Assembly (NCBI GenBank): GCA_026874595.1
Contig: CM049306.1
Coordinates: 45,446,019 to 45,510,018 of the forward strand
DNA: 64,000 bases
From: Sipunculus nudus
Taxonomy: Eukaryota; Annelida; Sipuncula; Golfingiida; Sipunculidae
Direction: 5' to 3'
Positions 49,478-62,600 of this stretch are shown here, piece after piece. The notes beneath the pieces are model-generated. The model saw only the letters and a list, made by a program, of their open reading frames with translations, was not told where the DNA came from and made no database searches. A program made the position numbers and the translations under genes. Within the stretch, counting starts at the first letter, position 1, and each line of letters begins with the position of its first letter.

Positions 49478-52419
49478 TTGAAGGCATGTTTATAGGGACA
49501 GTGCATTAAAAGTGCAGAAAAAATATTTATTTTTCATAATCTTTCAGATTGGAGGTTTCCATTCAGTCTTGATTTGTGTCATGTACATTATGATATTCTT
49601 GGGTGCACCAAACTCACGTTTTACCATATGAGGCAGATAGCTCTGTCCCTATTGTTATTGCTCTAATGTACTTTTATGAGGATCTTTATGACTGAAGGTG
49701 CCTTTATCCCTTAGAAAATGACATATATTGCAAATAAAATTAAAATGCGATTGGTTTATCTGGTATGTGGTGACTTACAGAACATTTTGGTTCCAATAAT
49801 ATATGTTGTTTTGTCATCACTGATTTACCATGACGTAGTGTGTCTGTGGGTAGTTGATAAGAAAAAATGTTAAATCCAATTTAATGCATTGTCATCAGTT
49901 TTCCCACCGCACAAAACTTGGCAACTGTTTATGTGAATAACAGCATGTACATGTGCCTAAAATCATCTTGTGAGTAAAAAAAGATTCAGGGAATAATAAA
50001 ACATTAATTTACAGTAATAGATTGTAATTAATAATTGTTTAACTGGTAAGATAAATAATTAAAAATAATAATTCCCTATAAAAAAGGAATATAAATACAA
50101 AGTCATGCTGAATTTTCACTTGATCAGTTCCTATATGTGTTATACATGGTCTTGCCATTTCCTGGAAAAACATAGGATATAAAGGCTTGACACTACTGGC
50201 CATAGTAATAGTGAATTCAGGAAATTCACTAGTACTTAAAGGTAATCTCTTGGGCTTTTTATATGCCCATCTAATGGACTTGTTGTATTATAGCATTCCA
50301 TCCATCAACCTTCAACCTTTTGTGTCACCCTGATAACTTACTAGTAATATGATGTATCGTCATGTAACTCACTTCAACTATTTATCAGTTAAGTGTCTGG
50401 CCCGAGTTTGTTTCTCTCCAAAATCCACCCCAGATTTATTGAGGTCCGAGGTCTCCTGACATCTTTGCTGTCACTGCAAAATGAGGAATTTTATGGATTT
50501 TTATTAAACTCAAGTGCTATGAATATTTACCAATGAAGTATTTACCCAAGTTCAGTTCTCAACAAAATTTGTGCATATTTTATGAGGTCAGAGGTCACAA
50601 GACTTGACAGGCATATTATGTACATTCTTAGCACTCCTGACGATAACAGGTTTGCAAGTTTCTTCTGGATTCTGTTAATATGCCTTTTAGATTTAATCAT
50701 TTCACGGTGATCTCTTCTGTATATTCTGTAAAATAAGCATGTAGTGCACTAGATGAACTGAAAGCCCAGATGCTCTCATGGTTGTATTTTAATGTGCCTG
50801 TTTTGTGCTTGACATATCCATAATTACCCCCATTACTTAAAGCCATGTTGACCTGTGTTAGATGTTAACATCACTTGACACAAGGTTCCAGTAAGGGTAA
50901 TCAGGCCTGACATGTACTTTGACTAAAAACCTTTGATGTGCCTGATATCATGGCAGCCATTTCACTGATGCACTGAGCTCCTTTACTTCATAAAGGTTAA
51001 TTCATCTCTGTTTCTTAAGAAAACATTTACTGACAGTGATTGTTACATTTCTGATGAGATCAAAATGTTGAGGCTCTTTATGGAGGCTGAATTATCCTCT
51101 GCAGCTTTATGGTCTTGCAAAATTTAAATGTCCTTCAGTGTTCTATTTGAATGTCTGCAAGGTTGCAGTGTTTTATTTAAACTGATCGCCTGTTTATTTT
51201 GATTGCCTGTGTTTTATTTTTGTGGAGTATGGTCTGGTAAAAACGAAGTGACAGGTTTCTTTCTCTTTGACTCTTTATGGCCAAGATCTTAACCACAAGA
51301 CCGTGTTCTCTTCACCCATGAGCATATGAGTATTTGATATTGGTGGAAGACAAAGTGGACCCAGAAATCTTTTCATTCTTTTAATGACATGCATTTAGGC
51401 TGCTCAGTTGTTTGCTTCCTGAGGAGCTGTAAGAATGGACAACAGGGGAAAGGAAAACTGAAGTGGCATGAGATTGACTTCATCAGTTATGCTAGTCCAT
51501 AAACCCAACCTTTAACCTTTATAATATGTCTTCTTCATAACCAGACTCGTGGTCACTTGGGCTTGACTTAAAGCGCTGTTATAAATCTGTGTCTCTCGGA
51601 CATGATATATGAGCTATCGGCTCCACCAGCCTTTGTTATGCTCCATGATGCCAGGTGTTCAAATGAAGTATCGGCTGACTTTAACAATCTCCCTGCAGGA
51701 GTCAAAATTGGCTGCCTTGGCGGGCTGTTCTGATCTACAGCAAAGTGGCTTAACATGGCTGCCCGTGCCTTATATGGCAACATGGTACATACAAATTTAA
51801 ATCTATGATTAAATACAGAAAATGTGGTTGGAGGCATTTTCCTAGATGTCAACTGTGGTGACAAAAGGCCATAACTCTTGTCTGGTTTCTTCATCAGCTC
51901 AAGTATTGAAGCAAAGCACCTCTGTTGGATGCTCAGTAACTTGGGTGTCCCCAGGGCCTGATGAACTGTTAAACAATCTCCAGGCGGGTCCCCTGAGATT
52001 CCCCGATAGCCATTAACCATACCACCACCTGCTGAGTGAAAAAAATGTGTGTCGTTTCCATTTTCTCTATTTATTGTCTCATTCAGCCTGAATTGCTCTG
52101 ATTTGCAAATGTTGGCGAAACACAAAAATGTCAAAAGTCAGTTTTGTCACAGAAATCTTTCAATTCAAGTTGAACTTCCTTGTTGGGGCGCTGTTTCCTC
52201 AGGAGCTGTTTGAGAAACAGGAGGGAAATTGTGCAGTTTGCTGAAGTCAGCAACTAAGGCCAGTATTGCGTGGGCTTAACAGATGTAGTTAACTTGTGAA
52301 GTGTTTTAAGTATGCATAGAGAAGGCTATGGTTAAGCAAGTAGGTGACCTTCAGCTAAAGTGCAAACCTGCCATCCATTGTGGGTGCAGTCTTGTACATA
52401 TAAAATACATGCTGTTGCA

Positions 52420-52466
52420 GTCATGTGACCATTGGTCATGTGATCAGTGATGGTCATGTGATCACA
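52420..52466. repeat. Three-copy GGTCATGTGATCA-like repeat
   Basis: GTCATGTGACC, GGTCATGTGATCA and GGTCATGTGATCAC lie in close tandem order. The motif is partly palindromic (TGATCA). Confidence 0.7.
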
Positions 52467-55400
52467 TTTGATACTACAGTAAGACCCCTTTAATTCTTCA
52501 GGAACATAGCAGTGTGTTCTTGTACCATTCTGTAGCTAGTCCTATTTAACCCATACATATCCAATTACTTGTTATATTTTGTAATACACTTTTTTTTCTG
52601 ATTGATACATGATATTGAGCTTAAAGATGATATTGATTCTTCAATCTTTGTCTTGTTTCTTATTTGCTTGACAAAGAAGTCCCATCTGGTTTTCTGCACT
52701 TTAAGAGTAGATAAAAAAAAATCTTTTAAAATGACACCGTTTGTGGATAGATTACAGACAGCAATAGGAGGTATATAGCCACAGATTCATCTCATCTCGC
52801 CAACTTCTGCTTGTTCATTGGGAGAGAATGAGACAGGACAAGTTAAGTAACTGTAGAAATGTTGGGAGATTGTTAAATTGCCCACTGCTGGTAGCTGGGC
52901 ATGCTCTGGAGAATCTTAACATGAATCATTGATGGAAACTGATAGGTGAATGGCCTCCGTAAATGAACCAGCACTTGTGTTCAACAGCACATGACTAGGA
53001 GATAATATAAAAATGGTCAGGTTCATCGTTGCCGATCGCTGGGACGAGTTAGCAAGTTTGGGGGCCAGTGACTACTTGTTGTGCAAGGTTGACAAAAGGG
53101 TTGAGGATATTGAATCAGGGGGCCTGGTGATGTCCCTCCCCTTATTGATACAGCGGGCCAGAGATAGTGGCATCCAGGAGGGAGTGCTTGAAGAGATCAA
53201 AAGAGAAGCTGGAGACGCGATTCATCTTATGTTCTAGTCATCAGGGACAAATTATGGGTTCCAGTCTCGCACTGGTATTGATCACCTGTGACGAAACATT
53301 TGCTTGCCGATTTGCTGCATTTCTGTGCTCGCAGGGTGACGCTGAGCTGTTTAAGCCCCAGTTTCTGTGATGTCCCAGCCTTGCAGCCACGATTGGCACT
53401 CATTATAACAACTGATCTAGGCCCGCAACACTAACTCATACCAGGGGGCAGCCTCATTTGTCCCAATGTAAGCTTGCACTGTTGATTTGCCACAAGACCA
53501 GCCAAGCAGATGAGTTTGCCAATGGTCGAAAAGTCACTAAATGGTTTATGGCCATATCACTGATAGCCGCCTTGTCGTGGGCAATCCAGCTACACCAAGC
53601 TTCCCCTCGACCATAGCCAAGGCCAGTACACACATTTGGGGCACCAGCGCAACAAAATAGGCAATAATTGAGTACTTAAAATCAAGTGAGATCCTAGAAC
53701 AAAAGTGATTTAAGAGTTCATGTCATTCCCGTAGCAGAGAAGCTGTTTATTCATGAGAAAGAACTTTGTAGCAGATTTAACTTATAAATACATTGTTTTT
53801 GAAGAGAACATCTCTGATGATGGAGAATTCCATCCCTATCCCAGATCAGCTTTTTATCCACATTCATGGATATCTTCAATTCTACATAAATCTAAACCGG
53901 TTTAAATTTTATGACCCCTGACATTTACCCCTGCAGCACTTGAAAAAGCGAGAAAGGGGAACCCATTGAAATACTAATATATTTACCATTTCTGTGATAC
54001 AGGTAACGTGATCCGCTGCAGTCGGATCCAGGTAGGGATGGACTTTTTTATCAGCTGGCACAGATACAGAAGGTAGCTCTTAACATGCAAGATGGTATTA
54101 ATTCATTTCAGAGCTTTGGAATCGCACAATGTATTGACCAGATACATCGAGGATTATTTTTGTGCTGTTCCTCAGATGTCGAGGTGTAGGGAAGCTTTCA
54201 TAAATGAATGAATTGCCATTTGAGCAGCACTTTCTGGTATATCACAATATCAGCTCGGATGAATAAAGCTGTCTCAATAAACTCTCCATTACCACTTACA
54301 GGAGGTTTACTGTGTAAATGTTTTCTCATTATTTTTCCCTATGGTACCATTTAGCGAAAACAACCGCAGCCTAATGGAGCACCTTTTTTCATGATCAAAC
54401 TGAACTTTGCCCTTTGTGGGACCAAATTGGCATATCCACATTTACTCATTTATCATAATCAAACAACAACCATATGCCTTGTGATTTTTGCAGTATTTGT
54501 CAACTATTTGTAAAATGGTATAATGCTCTTGGAATGATTCTGCAAGCACATCTCTTTTTATATGACAAATTAAATTCGCAAAATTAAAAATAAATGCAAA
54601 AGCAGTTAATGTAAGTTTAAAGTAATTTCAAATAATATTTCTTACTTCATTTGAGTTAACATTAATCTACCTGAGTTGATCATAATCCAGCAGAAATTTT
54701 CAGATTCTTTACATGTCAGAAGAATTTGCATTTAAAGTTTTTATCAGTACTGTATTTGTAAATTTAGTAATAGCATATCATCTTAAATTGTGAAACTTTG
54801 AACACTTTTTTCACATTTTAGGCTTCAACAGCTAGTCGATGACACTGGTATGTCTTTCATGTATTAGCTATACATATGTTCATGAAAAAGAAGAGACAAA
54901 CATAGAATACTCCAACAGTTGGCCAAATTAAGGCTAAAAAAAAAACCTTCATGATACTTTACAGTATAAGGTACCATCAGTTAAACTGCTCTCTTTTAAC
55001 CTCTTATGGAGTGTGATCATCAGTTGTTTTAAGCTGTGCTTCTGTGTGAACACATATGCAGGAACTGGCAGAAGTATAGAGTGGTACAGTAGATCTAGCA
55101 GGATGGTAGAGGGGCGTCATTATACCCAGAGTTCATACAGACTGTATGCGTGAAAATCACTCTTGTGGTGATTTTCACACATATACATACAAACATATAT
55201 ACAGACACATGTGCACCACAGTTAAAATATCAAATGAGTGATTTTGCACACACAAACATATATGCACACATGGAGAAACAGCTGTACTGGGGAACAAGGA
55301 TCAGGCTTTATGTAATCCAGAAGACCATCTTTGAAGAGATGTATGAAAGTCACTGGTAGCTGTATGGCCTAGATCCAGCTCATGGACAAGTAAAGTCTTT

Positions 55401-56839
55401 TTACCTTTGTGGCTTCGTTCACCTTCAGGTGCAAGGTCTTTGCTTCCTATATCCAGACAGTTGATACTTTGTTTACCATAAAAGGCACACCCACTGACTG
55501 AGAAAGCTCTTCAGTATCCGAATTGTTTGCTGTTTTGCCACTATGTTCTTCTTTCTGTAGATTGCACCACATTTTAGCCTCGCAGTTATAAAACAACAGA
55601 GGACAGTACAGTGGCATTGCCAAATACTCATAAGTAGTATAGGAAAAAAATGTTATGCACTAAAGGGCATCTTTTTAGATAGAAACAGACAGGGGGTGAT
55701 AACAGCTATATTGTAAACTGGAAAGGTTGGGGCAGAGGTAATAAAGTTCAAAGGTCAAGAAATACAAGGATACTTATTGAAGTGGTTACTAAGATACATA
55801 GAACCATCATAAAACAATCCAGTGGAATACAAGGCTTGTAGAACTGTGATGATACACCTTCTAATATAATACAATTGTCATACTCTATCATTATACCATG
55901 AAATCTACAGACCTTGGCCAATATTCCAAAGAATCAAAGTATTACTTTATTAAACCTCATTATACAGAAAACAGGATAAAATGTGGTCCTTTATCACCTG
56001 GCTATGTGCATCATATTTATTATGTAGTGCCATCTGTAGCCCCTGGCCTGAACCCCAATGAAACAAAATCATTCTACACAGATAAATATTAGGGCAGAAT
56101 ATTACCATCTGAAGGGGCCCAGCTCAATAACCAGAATATTTTCAGCTGTGAATTGATAATCATGGATGAGGGAATAGTCAATGCCACAGACTGGTGGTTT
56201 GTCTTTTTCTCAATACTGTATTATTGACACAGTGGTCTGGTTGCATAATTCTGTTGTCCCGTGTTAAACCAAGGAACATTAGGGGTGTTGCTGACCCTTG
56301 TAGCATGTCAATACATCTATGATTGCTTCTTCAGCATGGGCAAATAATGGCCACACTACTTAGGAGCAGTGTTTTATGGAAGGGAAAAACAGCCCCAAGA
56401 CTCTTTTTGAAGTTGACGCACAAAGCATGTTGATAGAATTGAATGTATCTGCAGGCCTTATTCCATGTGGAAAAGATCTATATATCAATAGAAGGCAACC
56501 ATTCCCTCGTATTAAGTCCCCCTGATGGGCGGCCACATTTCAGATAAAAAACTCTAATATTGATTGCTTTCAATCTGGGCAATAAATTGTGCAGCTTTTG
56601 GCTACGCTGACAGACATGGTTGATTTAATGCGTGATTTTATTATTAATATTTCACAGGATGACACCCTGCTCATATGATGGAAATGGACAAGGCAGCACT
56701 ATATCTAGCGACTTTCATCGTCATGGTGTCAAATTTGATATTGACGACATCAAATATTACGTGCACTACCAGATAAAATTAACACGTGTGGTTACTGCTA
56801 TGCTCTGCTAATTTGTTTTCTCTCGTTTGATTTTTACAG

Positions 56840-56924
56840 AGGAATTGATGAGGAAAGTATTTTCCATGTATGGACAGATCCAAGAAATCCGAGTGTTCAA
56901 AGACAAAGGATTTGCCTTCATCAG
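56840..56924 (+). CDS. TIA1: TIA1/TIAR exon: centre of RRM3 with RNP1
   Basis: This 85-nt exon completes Glu, encodes 27 residues ([19 protein letters not shown] then KDKGFAFI) and leaves AG, the start of an Arg codon. KGFAFIR is RNP1 of RRM3; its last Phe should come from the following exon. RRM3 in this family helps bind C/U-rich and adenosine-containing RNA and is needed for U1-C interaction together with the Gln-rich tail. The acceptor has a very strong pyrimidine tract (TTTTCTCTCGTTTGATTTTTACAG region). The donor is TCAG|GTGAGT. The exon with the end of RRM3 (family HAIV…G…VKC.WGKE) was not found in the remaining 7 kb. Confidence 0.95.
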
Positions 56925-57919
56925 GTGAGTGACCCTTTTAACTACTTGAACGGAAATGGTAAAATCTCATAGCCCAACGATGATATCTTCTCTGACCTTG
57001 GTCGTGGGTATCATTTTCTGTACTCGAGGAAATGGGAATGAGGGATTATTGAACTGTGTTTTCAATGACACAAAACTTGCCAGGTATGTTGGCTGTCTTC
57101 TGAACGAGTGGTAGGGAAATCCATAGGCAGACCCAAGGAGGTAAACCGGGTGTAGCACAATAAATAGACTCCCTGTATCGATTTCTGGCGCATGCCACAT
57201 ACACTCAACCCCTCAGATCAAACCCCAACCATTCAGTTTTTTCCTGTCGCAGATATTTCATAACAACAATAAAAACTTTATATCAGAGCCAGGTTTTACT
57301 TTGAACCCAGGTGACTATTGTTAAGGCCACTTTGCTACATAATATGCAGCCTTTCCCGACCCTTGTCAGCTCTGGTTTGTATTGGTCCATGGGATGCGTT
57401 ATGCCTGTGGCAATTTTTATCACTGCATTTGCTTAATGACCTTGTCAGGAAAGGTACCTGTTCCCAAATGATGCAGGTGTCTTCAGTCTTGTTGAATCCT
57501 CTATCCCATCAATGCTTACCCTTTTCGTAATGAGAACTTTTCAGACATTTATAGATTTGCCTTGACTGCACTAAAATGCAATAGCTCACATGATACTGTA
57601 TCTTTTATATTTCCACAGGTGAAAATATTGGTTTCTAGCAGTGGTTAAAGTAATAACATTGTCATTTATGTTATTGTCAACACCCCTTGCCATGTTACAA
57701 CACACTACTTGAATATACGGTATTATCCCGATTTGCTGGTCAGGAAAAATACCAGTGATTAATTGATTCATTGTTTCCTAAATTCATACATAAATGGATT
57801 TGACATGTATTGTGAATCATTAATTGCTTGGAAACCCAACCAGTAGAGAGGTAAAATGTCAGCTGTCTGAAACCTGCCACAGATCGTAGTCAATCATTTA
57901 AATCCTTTAATTATGCAGG

Positions 57920-58860
57920 TTGAACACAGTGCTTCATTTTCAGCACTGTCAGTCCCTGTAATTACCACACAGACCATCATATTAGAGAGCTTTGAGTGTC
58001 TCTTACTATTGCACAAACCTTCACATTATGCATCTTTGAGTGAGCAGGGCTTCATTTTTAGAATCTCAGAGCCCATCTAGTGCTTTGAGCTTAAGTTTCA
58101 ATGTGTTTTAGCTGCCACTGGCCAATTCAGAAGGCTTCGTTCACAAATTCTGCGCTTAAACTGGTGCAAGGACTTCTTTCAGTTTTACTTTGGTGTGTGT
58201 GTGTCACAGAGCTCTGTATGTAGGAGTTATCAGTGAGCTTGAGTTGCTTTTTCTTGAGCATTCAGTGCCTCTGATTAATGCACTGAGCTTTATTTCATGA
58301 ACTTTTGGTGCTTTCTCTGCTACATAGAGCTTTTCTTTTTGGGGAATTTTCAATATTTCTCACCTGAGGACAGAACTTCATCATTAGAAGCTCTTACTGT
58401 CTCTGACTGGTTCCATTAGGCTTGTTTTTGCAAGCTCTCGTTGCCTCTGGACAGAACACATAACATCATTTTTAGAAGCTTTCTGTACCTCCAAAACTGC
58501 ACAAAATATTTCAGAAGCTTTCTGTACCTCCAATTACTACACAAACCATTTTCAGGAATATTATTTTCAGTAGATTTCTGTACCTGCAACAAGGGCACAG
58601 AGCACCATTTTTAGGAGATTTCTGTACCTCTTATAAGTTCCCATATTATCATTTCAGCAGCCTGATGTGCCTCCAGTAAGTGCACTGAGCATTATCAGGA
58701 ACTCTTTTGCCTCCAGTAAGTGCACTGAGCATTTTCAGAAGCTTTCTGTGCCTCCAGTAAGTGCACTGAGCATTTTCAGGAGCTTTTTGTGCCTTCAATA
58801 AGTGCACAGAACATCATTTTCAGGAACTTTCTGTACCAGGGCTCACAGCTGACAGACTTT
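57920..58860. repeat. Old tandem repeat field, unit about 40-41 bp, youngest part 58560-58850
   Basis: The best-conserved units read CCTCCAGTAAGTGCACTGAG followed by CATTTTCAGGAGCTTTCTGT(G). GTAAGTG recurs three times at 40-41-bp spacing (58676, 58716, 58757), and a diverged ATAAGTG follows. Leftward, the same words (CACAGA/ACATCATTTT…AGGA…CTTTCTGTACCTC) persist in decayed form to about 57.9 kb. Confidence 0.8.
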
Positions 58861-59519
58861 CTTGTTCTGTCTTTTTGAGTTTTCTTATACTTCTTTAGAT
58901 CCACCAGTGTCTGAATATTCTACAATCTGGTCCATCAAGTAACCAAGTGAATCACATAACTATATGAGTGATGCAGTAACAAATGAGGCTGTCAGATCCT
59001 GTTGTTCCTGCTTGGAATCGTGCAAGGTCCCTGTCAAATCTACAGTACTCTGTAAATCTGACAGCTGACATGGCAGGCCATGTAACCAGTGGAATCTATG
59101 TCTAGATAGCCTGACCTCGCTCCGCCCTTAGCAGAGCTAACCACATTGGTAGCTGTGTTTCTGTACCTTTACAAAGTGCTCCTGCCACCTTGCATTATCC
59201 TGAAATTATTGTAACTGTATTACTATTGTATTACAAGCCAATCTATTGATTACATTGGGTTGGATTCTTTCTATCAGGTGGTAGGGTTTGTCTTTGTAAT
59301 CAAGGGAGAAATGTCCTTGGTTGGTTTCAGTTTGCCCTTGAATGAATGGTTGAATGCCAAGGCCACCAAAAACTACATGTATGAGTCACAGTCTTCAACA
59401 GAAAGAAGAATCCTCTTTTATCCCTGAAATAGATACCAGATATCCACTGACATAACCTGTAAGAGCAGGAATGATGGATTGAGTATGAATGCCTCTGAAA
59501 AACACTGCAGAATCACTTT

Positions 59520-59630
59520 TGGGTAATATTAAATAATGTTTCCACAGCACAAATGTGGACTGTTTAGCCAGATTTTGAACCCAAAACAAGTAAAGCACTT
59601 AAGCTTCATCCACGATGCTAAACTACCCAT
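59520..59630 (-). mobile_element. Probable tRNA-derived SINE fragment
   Basis: On the - strand, TAGCATCGTGGATGAAGC (59620 downward) resembles an RNA polymerase III A box, and GGGTTCAAAATC (59582 downward) a B box 38 bases later, near the tRNA spacing. Similar A-box and B-box heads are common in invertebrate tRNA-derived SINEs. It does not fold as a complete tRNA by eye, and the tail limits are uncertain. Confidence 0.45.
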
Positions 59631-62600
59631 TAAGAACCATGCAATTCTGTAAGCTTTTCCCCCTCCTGCCTGGGCTGCATTTATATCATTAACTAAGGTC
59701 AGGCAGTTATATTTCACCCAGTGGAAATTCACATTTCCATTAACGGCATTTGTGTCAGTATGAATTATCATAAAATAAAATGGTGAAAAGTGTAATGAAT
59801 TATCTGCTGCCCTTCACATATTACTTTAAAGTAAACAAAAGTTTTCTTGAAAATCTTGATTTAATCATGGAGTATAATGCTTTTATTCCTCAAATAATTC
59901 ATAGCAAAGTTTATTTATCTTGACGTTGGGGACGCTTAAGATAAAAAATGTCTAAACCCTGGATGTAAGGATCCAGAAATGATGCCAGAATTATTACACT
60001 GAAAGGCTGGCCTGTGTGATGGTGTGGAGTGAATTTGATAATTTGTGATCATTTGAGACTAGGAAGACATGATTTGACAGATACACCTTTTGCACCCATC
60101 GTAATTACGAATTGTCAAGTTTCTGGGATGAGATAATGTTAAGAACTGTTACTCTATAATTAACCTGGAAAGCACCTGAGGGCACCAGTGCACAATCTAT
60201 CACCAGCTCGGCCACTGGTACCCTGCTCGCTCAACTTTGCTCGTATCAGATCATGCAACCTGCCAGTTAAGGACACTGGGCACGCATGTTCGTCAGCTTG
60301 ACCAGTTCATTTACTTTATTTATTACCGGTCAGAAGGCAAGCGAAGCCAACTGGACTGTCCAACTTTTGTCTCGAACGCTTCCATTGTACCAGATGAATT
60401 GCCCCAGGCACGCAAGACAGGTGGCACACAGGACCACTCTGACCGCTGATGGGCGAAGCTTGATGGTGGATGATTGCATCTGAATCATATGCATTATTGG
60501 ATAACATAGGCCCTGGCTTGGCCATACTTATGTCCTATTCATCTATGATTGGTCAGGAATGTATCTGGATTATAAAAGAATGGTCTTGCACTGACTGGCC
60601 AGCTAGGTGGACTATGTTCTCATTATTGCAGGGACAATCATGGTGTAGTTCAGTGTTGTATTGAATCACATGAGATCGTGTGCCATTGTCTCTAACACAT
60701 CGACTACCTTCTGGACTTTGCATAAATGTATCACAAAGTACCATACATACCAGACAGAGTTTGCCAGACAACAAAAACATCCCACAGCCAAACTTGCTTC
60801 TCCATGCAGCCAAATTTAGCAGACCCTTCAGTATAGTATCGACCAGTCAGGGAAAAAGTTTGACATTTGGGTGGTTTCAACTTTTTGATAGATTGGGAAT
60901 ATAAAAACTTGTTGTACCTGACACTGGTCATTGCTTAAAGGATAAGTTTTGTTGCTTTTATTTAGTTGAATTATGATTTATAATTAATGTGAATTTAGAC
61001 ATTATGGAATTTTAAAAAAAAATTAATATACAACCAGATTTGTTTTTTGATGGTCAGACACAAAATGGCCGATATTATAAATCTGGAAACATATTTTTGA
61101 AGCAGTTAATTCTCTGTTCAGATGTTGGTATATAATTCAAGATAACTTGCATCTTAGTTTATCTATTCGTATATTATTATGTGATCTGTTTAAATGTTTT
61201 ATGAAAGTTTTTAAATTGATAAAATGAAGTTAAAATTGTTCTTTATGCCTGAAATCGACACATAATTAAGTGCACACATTTATTAATTAATTGTTAATTG
61301 TTATTATATAAAATATGAATTATTAATAATTAACTTTGATTGTTCCATTAATTAAATTTCACATTGTTATGTTGTTTGAGGCCAGTGTGATTAGTTCATA
61401 ACAGACACCTGAGCTGTGCAAGAACACGTTTGGTTCAAACAGTGATCATCAGGAGCTTAGGCAGTGCAGCATTAACATAATTATGATAAATGAGTTTCTG
61501 AACAATCTGGGCCATGAATGCCATCTTTTCCCTGGACTGATGGTGGCATTTTACCAAACATAAACAGAATTCTAGAGTTCAGCCAAGGGTCAGATTGGCT
61601 CTCAGGCTTGTAAAATGATCACTTAGCATTGAAGACTCATGTTTATATCATTATTCCTGATTGCCATGATCTTCCATATAAGTCCCTAAAAACATATATT
61701 AATATATATATTAACATATGTTAATAACCTTCCTTGCCTGGAGATACTTTGATGTTCAGATAACTGGCAGGTTACAGGATAAAGGTTTAAAATATAACCT
61801 ATATCATGATCAAATTTTAGCATGTCTTTTTGAGAAACTTCATTGCACATAGTGTTGCTCTGTACAAGTTTCATGTCCCTTTTCTGACCACTTTTTTTCT
61901 GTTATTGCATAGTTAGGAGTTCCTAATTTTAGCACACACCCTGCTCTGGTAACTGGTCGATGCAGTGACACCTTCCATTGATTTCCTGGAATTTCCTGGA
62001 AGACAGGTATAAACTGTTATGTTAGCAACACATCACAGTGGCAGAGGACCTGGCCAGTCCCTGGAACCTGAGATAAATGACAGGGTATAGGTCACCGTGC
62101 ATATTCTCTTCGTGACAGCGCTGTCACTGAGCAGATGTCACCAGCAACTTACAGCGGCTTTGGGCTTATTTTTGTAACACCAGTCTAACATATTAATTTT
62201 TTTTCCCCTTCGTCGTCATAAATAGGGAGTTGGCTCCATCACTGTAAGAGACTACAGGCTCATTTGGAGACACGTTTGGGTTGTGCAATCACCAGAAATG
62301 GGGCTCGAAGTGTTTGGTTGGTTGAGAAGGTTAAGACTCTGCCACCTTGGTGCAAGCAGCGAGAGTGCCCATACAGCTTGTATGACAGGGATATCCGTCT
62401 TCCACGGATAAATGAGAATTAACCTGATGGCTCCGCGTCACCAGCTGTTGTTTTTTTTTAAGCATTTTCATGAGGAAATGTTATAGGCAAATGGGTCCTG
62501 AAATGATGAGACTATCAAATGGATCTCTCAGATTGGACAACCTCCCCTACAGTCCGAGGCTTACTACCTCCCGATGGCTCCCCAATCTGACGAAGCATCC

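Larger units (their letters stand above)
49189..56839 (+). other. Intron, 7.7 kb
   Basis: GT-AG intron of phase 1. Near its start are the inverted-repeat element (49310-49433) and the poly-G run (49456-49477). A 188-codon antisense open frame lies at 51568-52134. A GTCATGTGATCA-like motif repeats three times at 52420-52466. A CA/TA-rich stretch lies at 55168-55272. No further exon of the RRM protein is needed here, because the flanking exons join without loss. Confidence 0.9.

Noticed and set aside
57300-57340. A-box-like TAGCAAAGTGG and B-box-like GGGTTCAAAG on the - strand
   Set aside because: The two boxes are only about 29 bases apart, shorter than in tRNA-derived promoters, so chance is likely.
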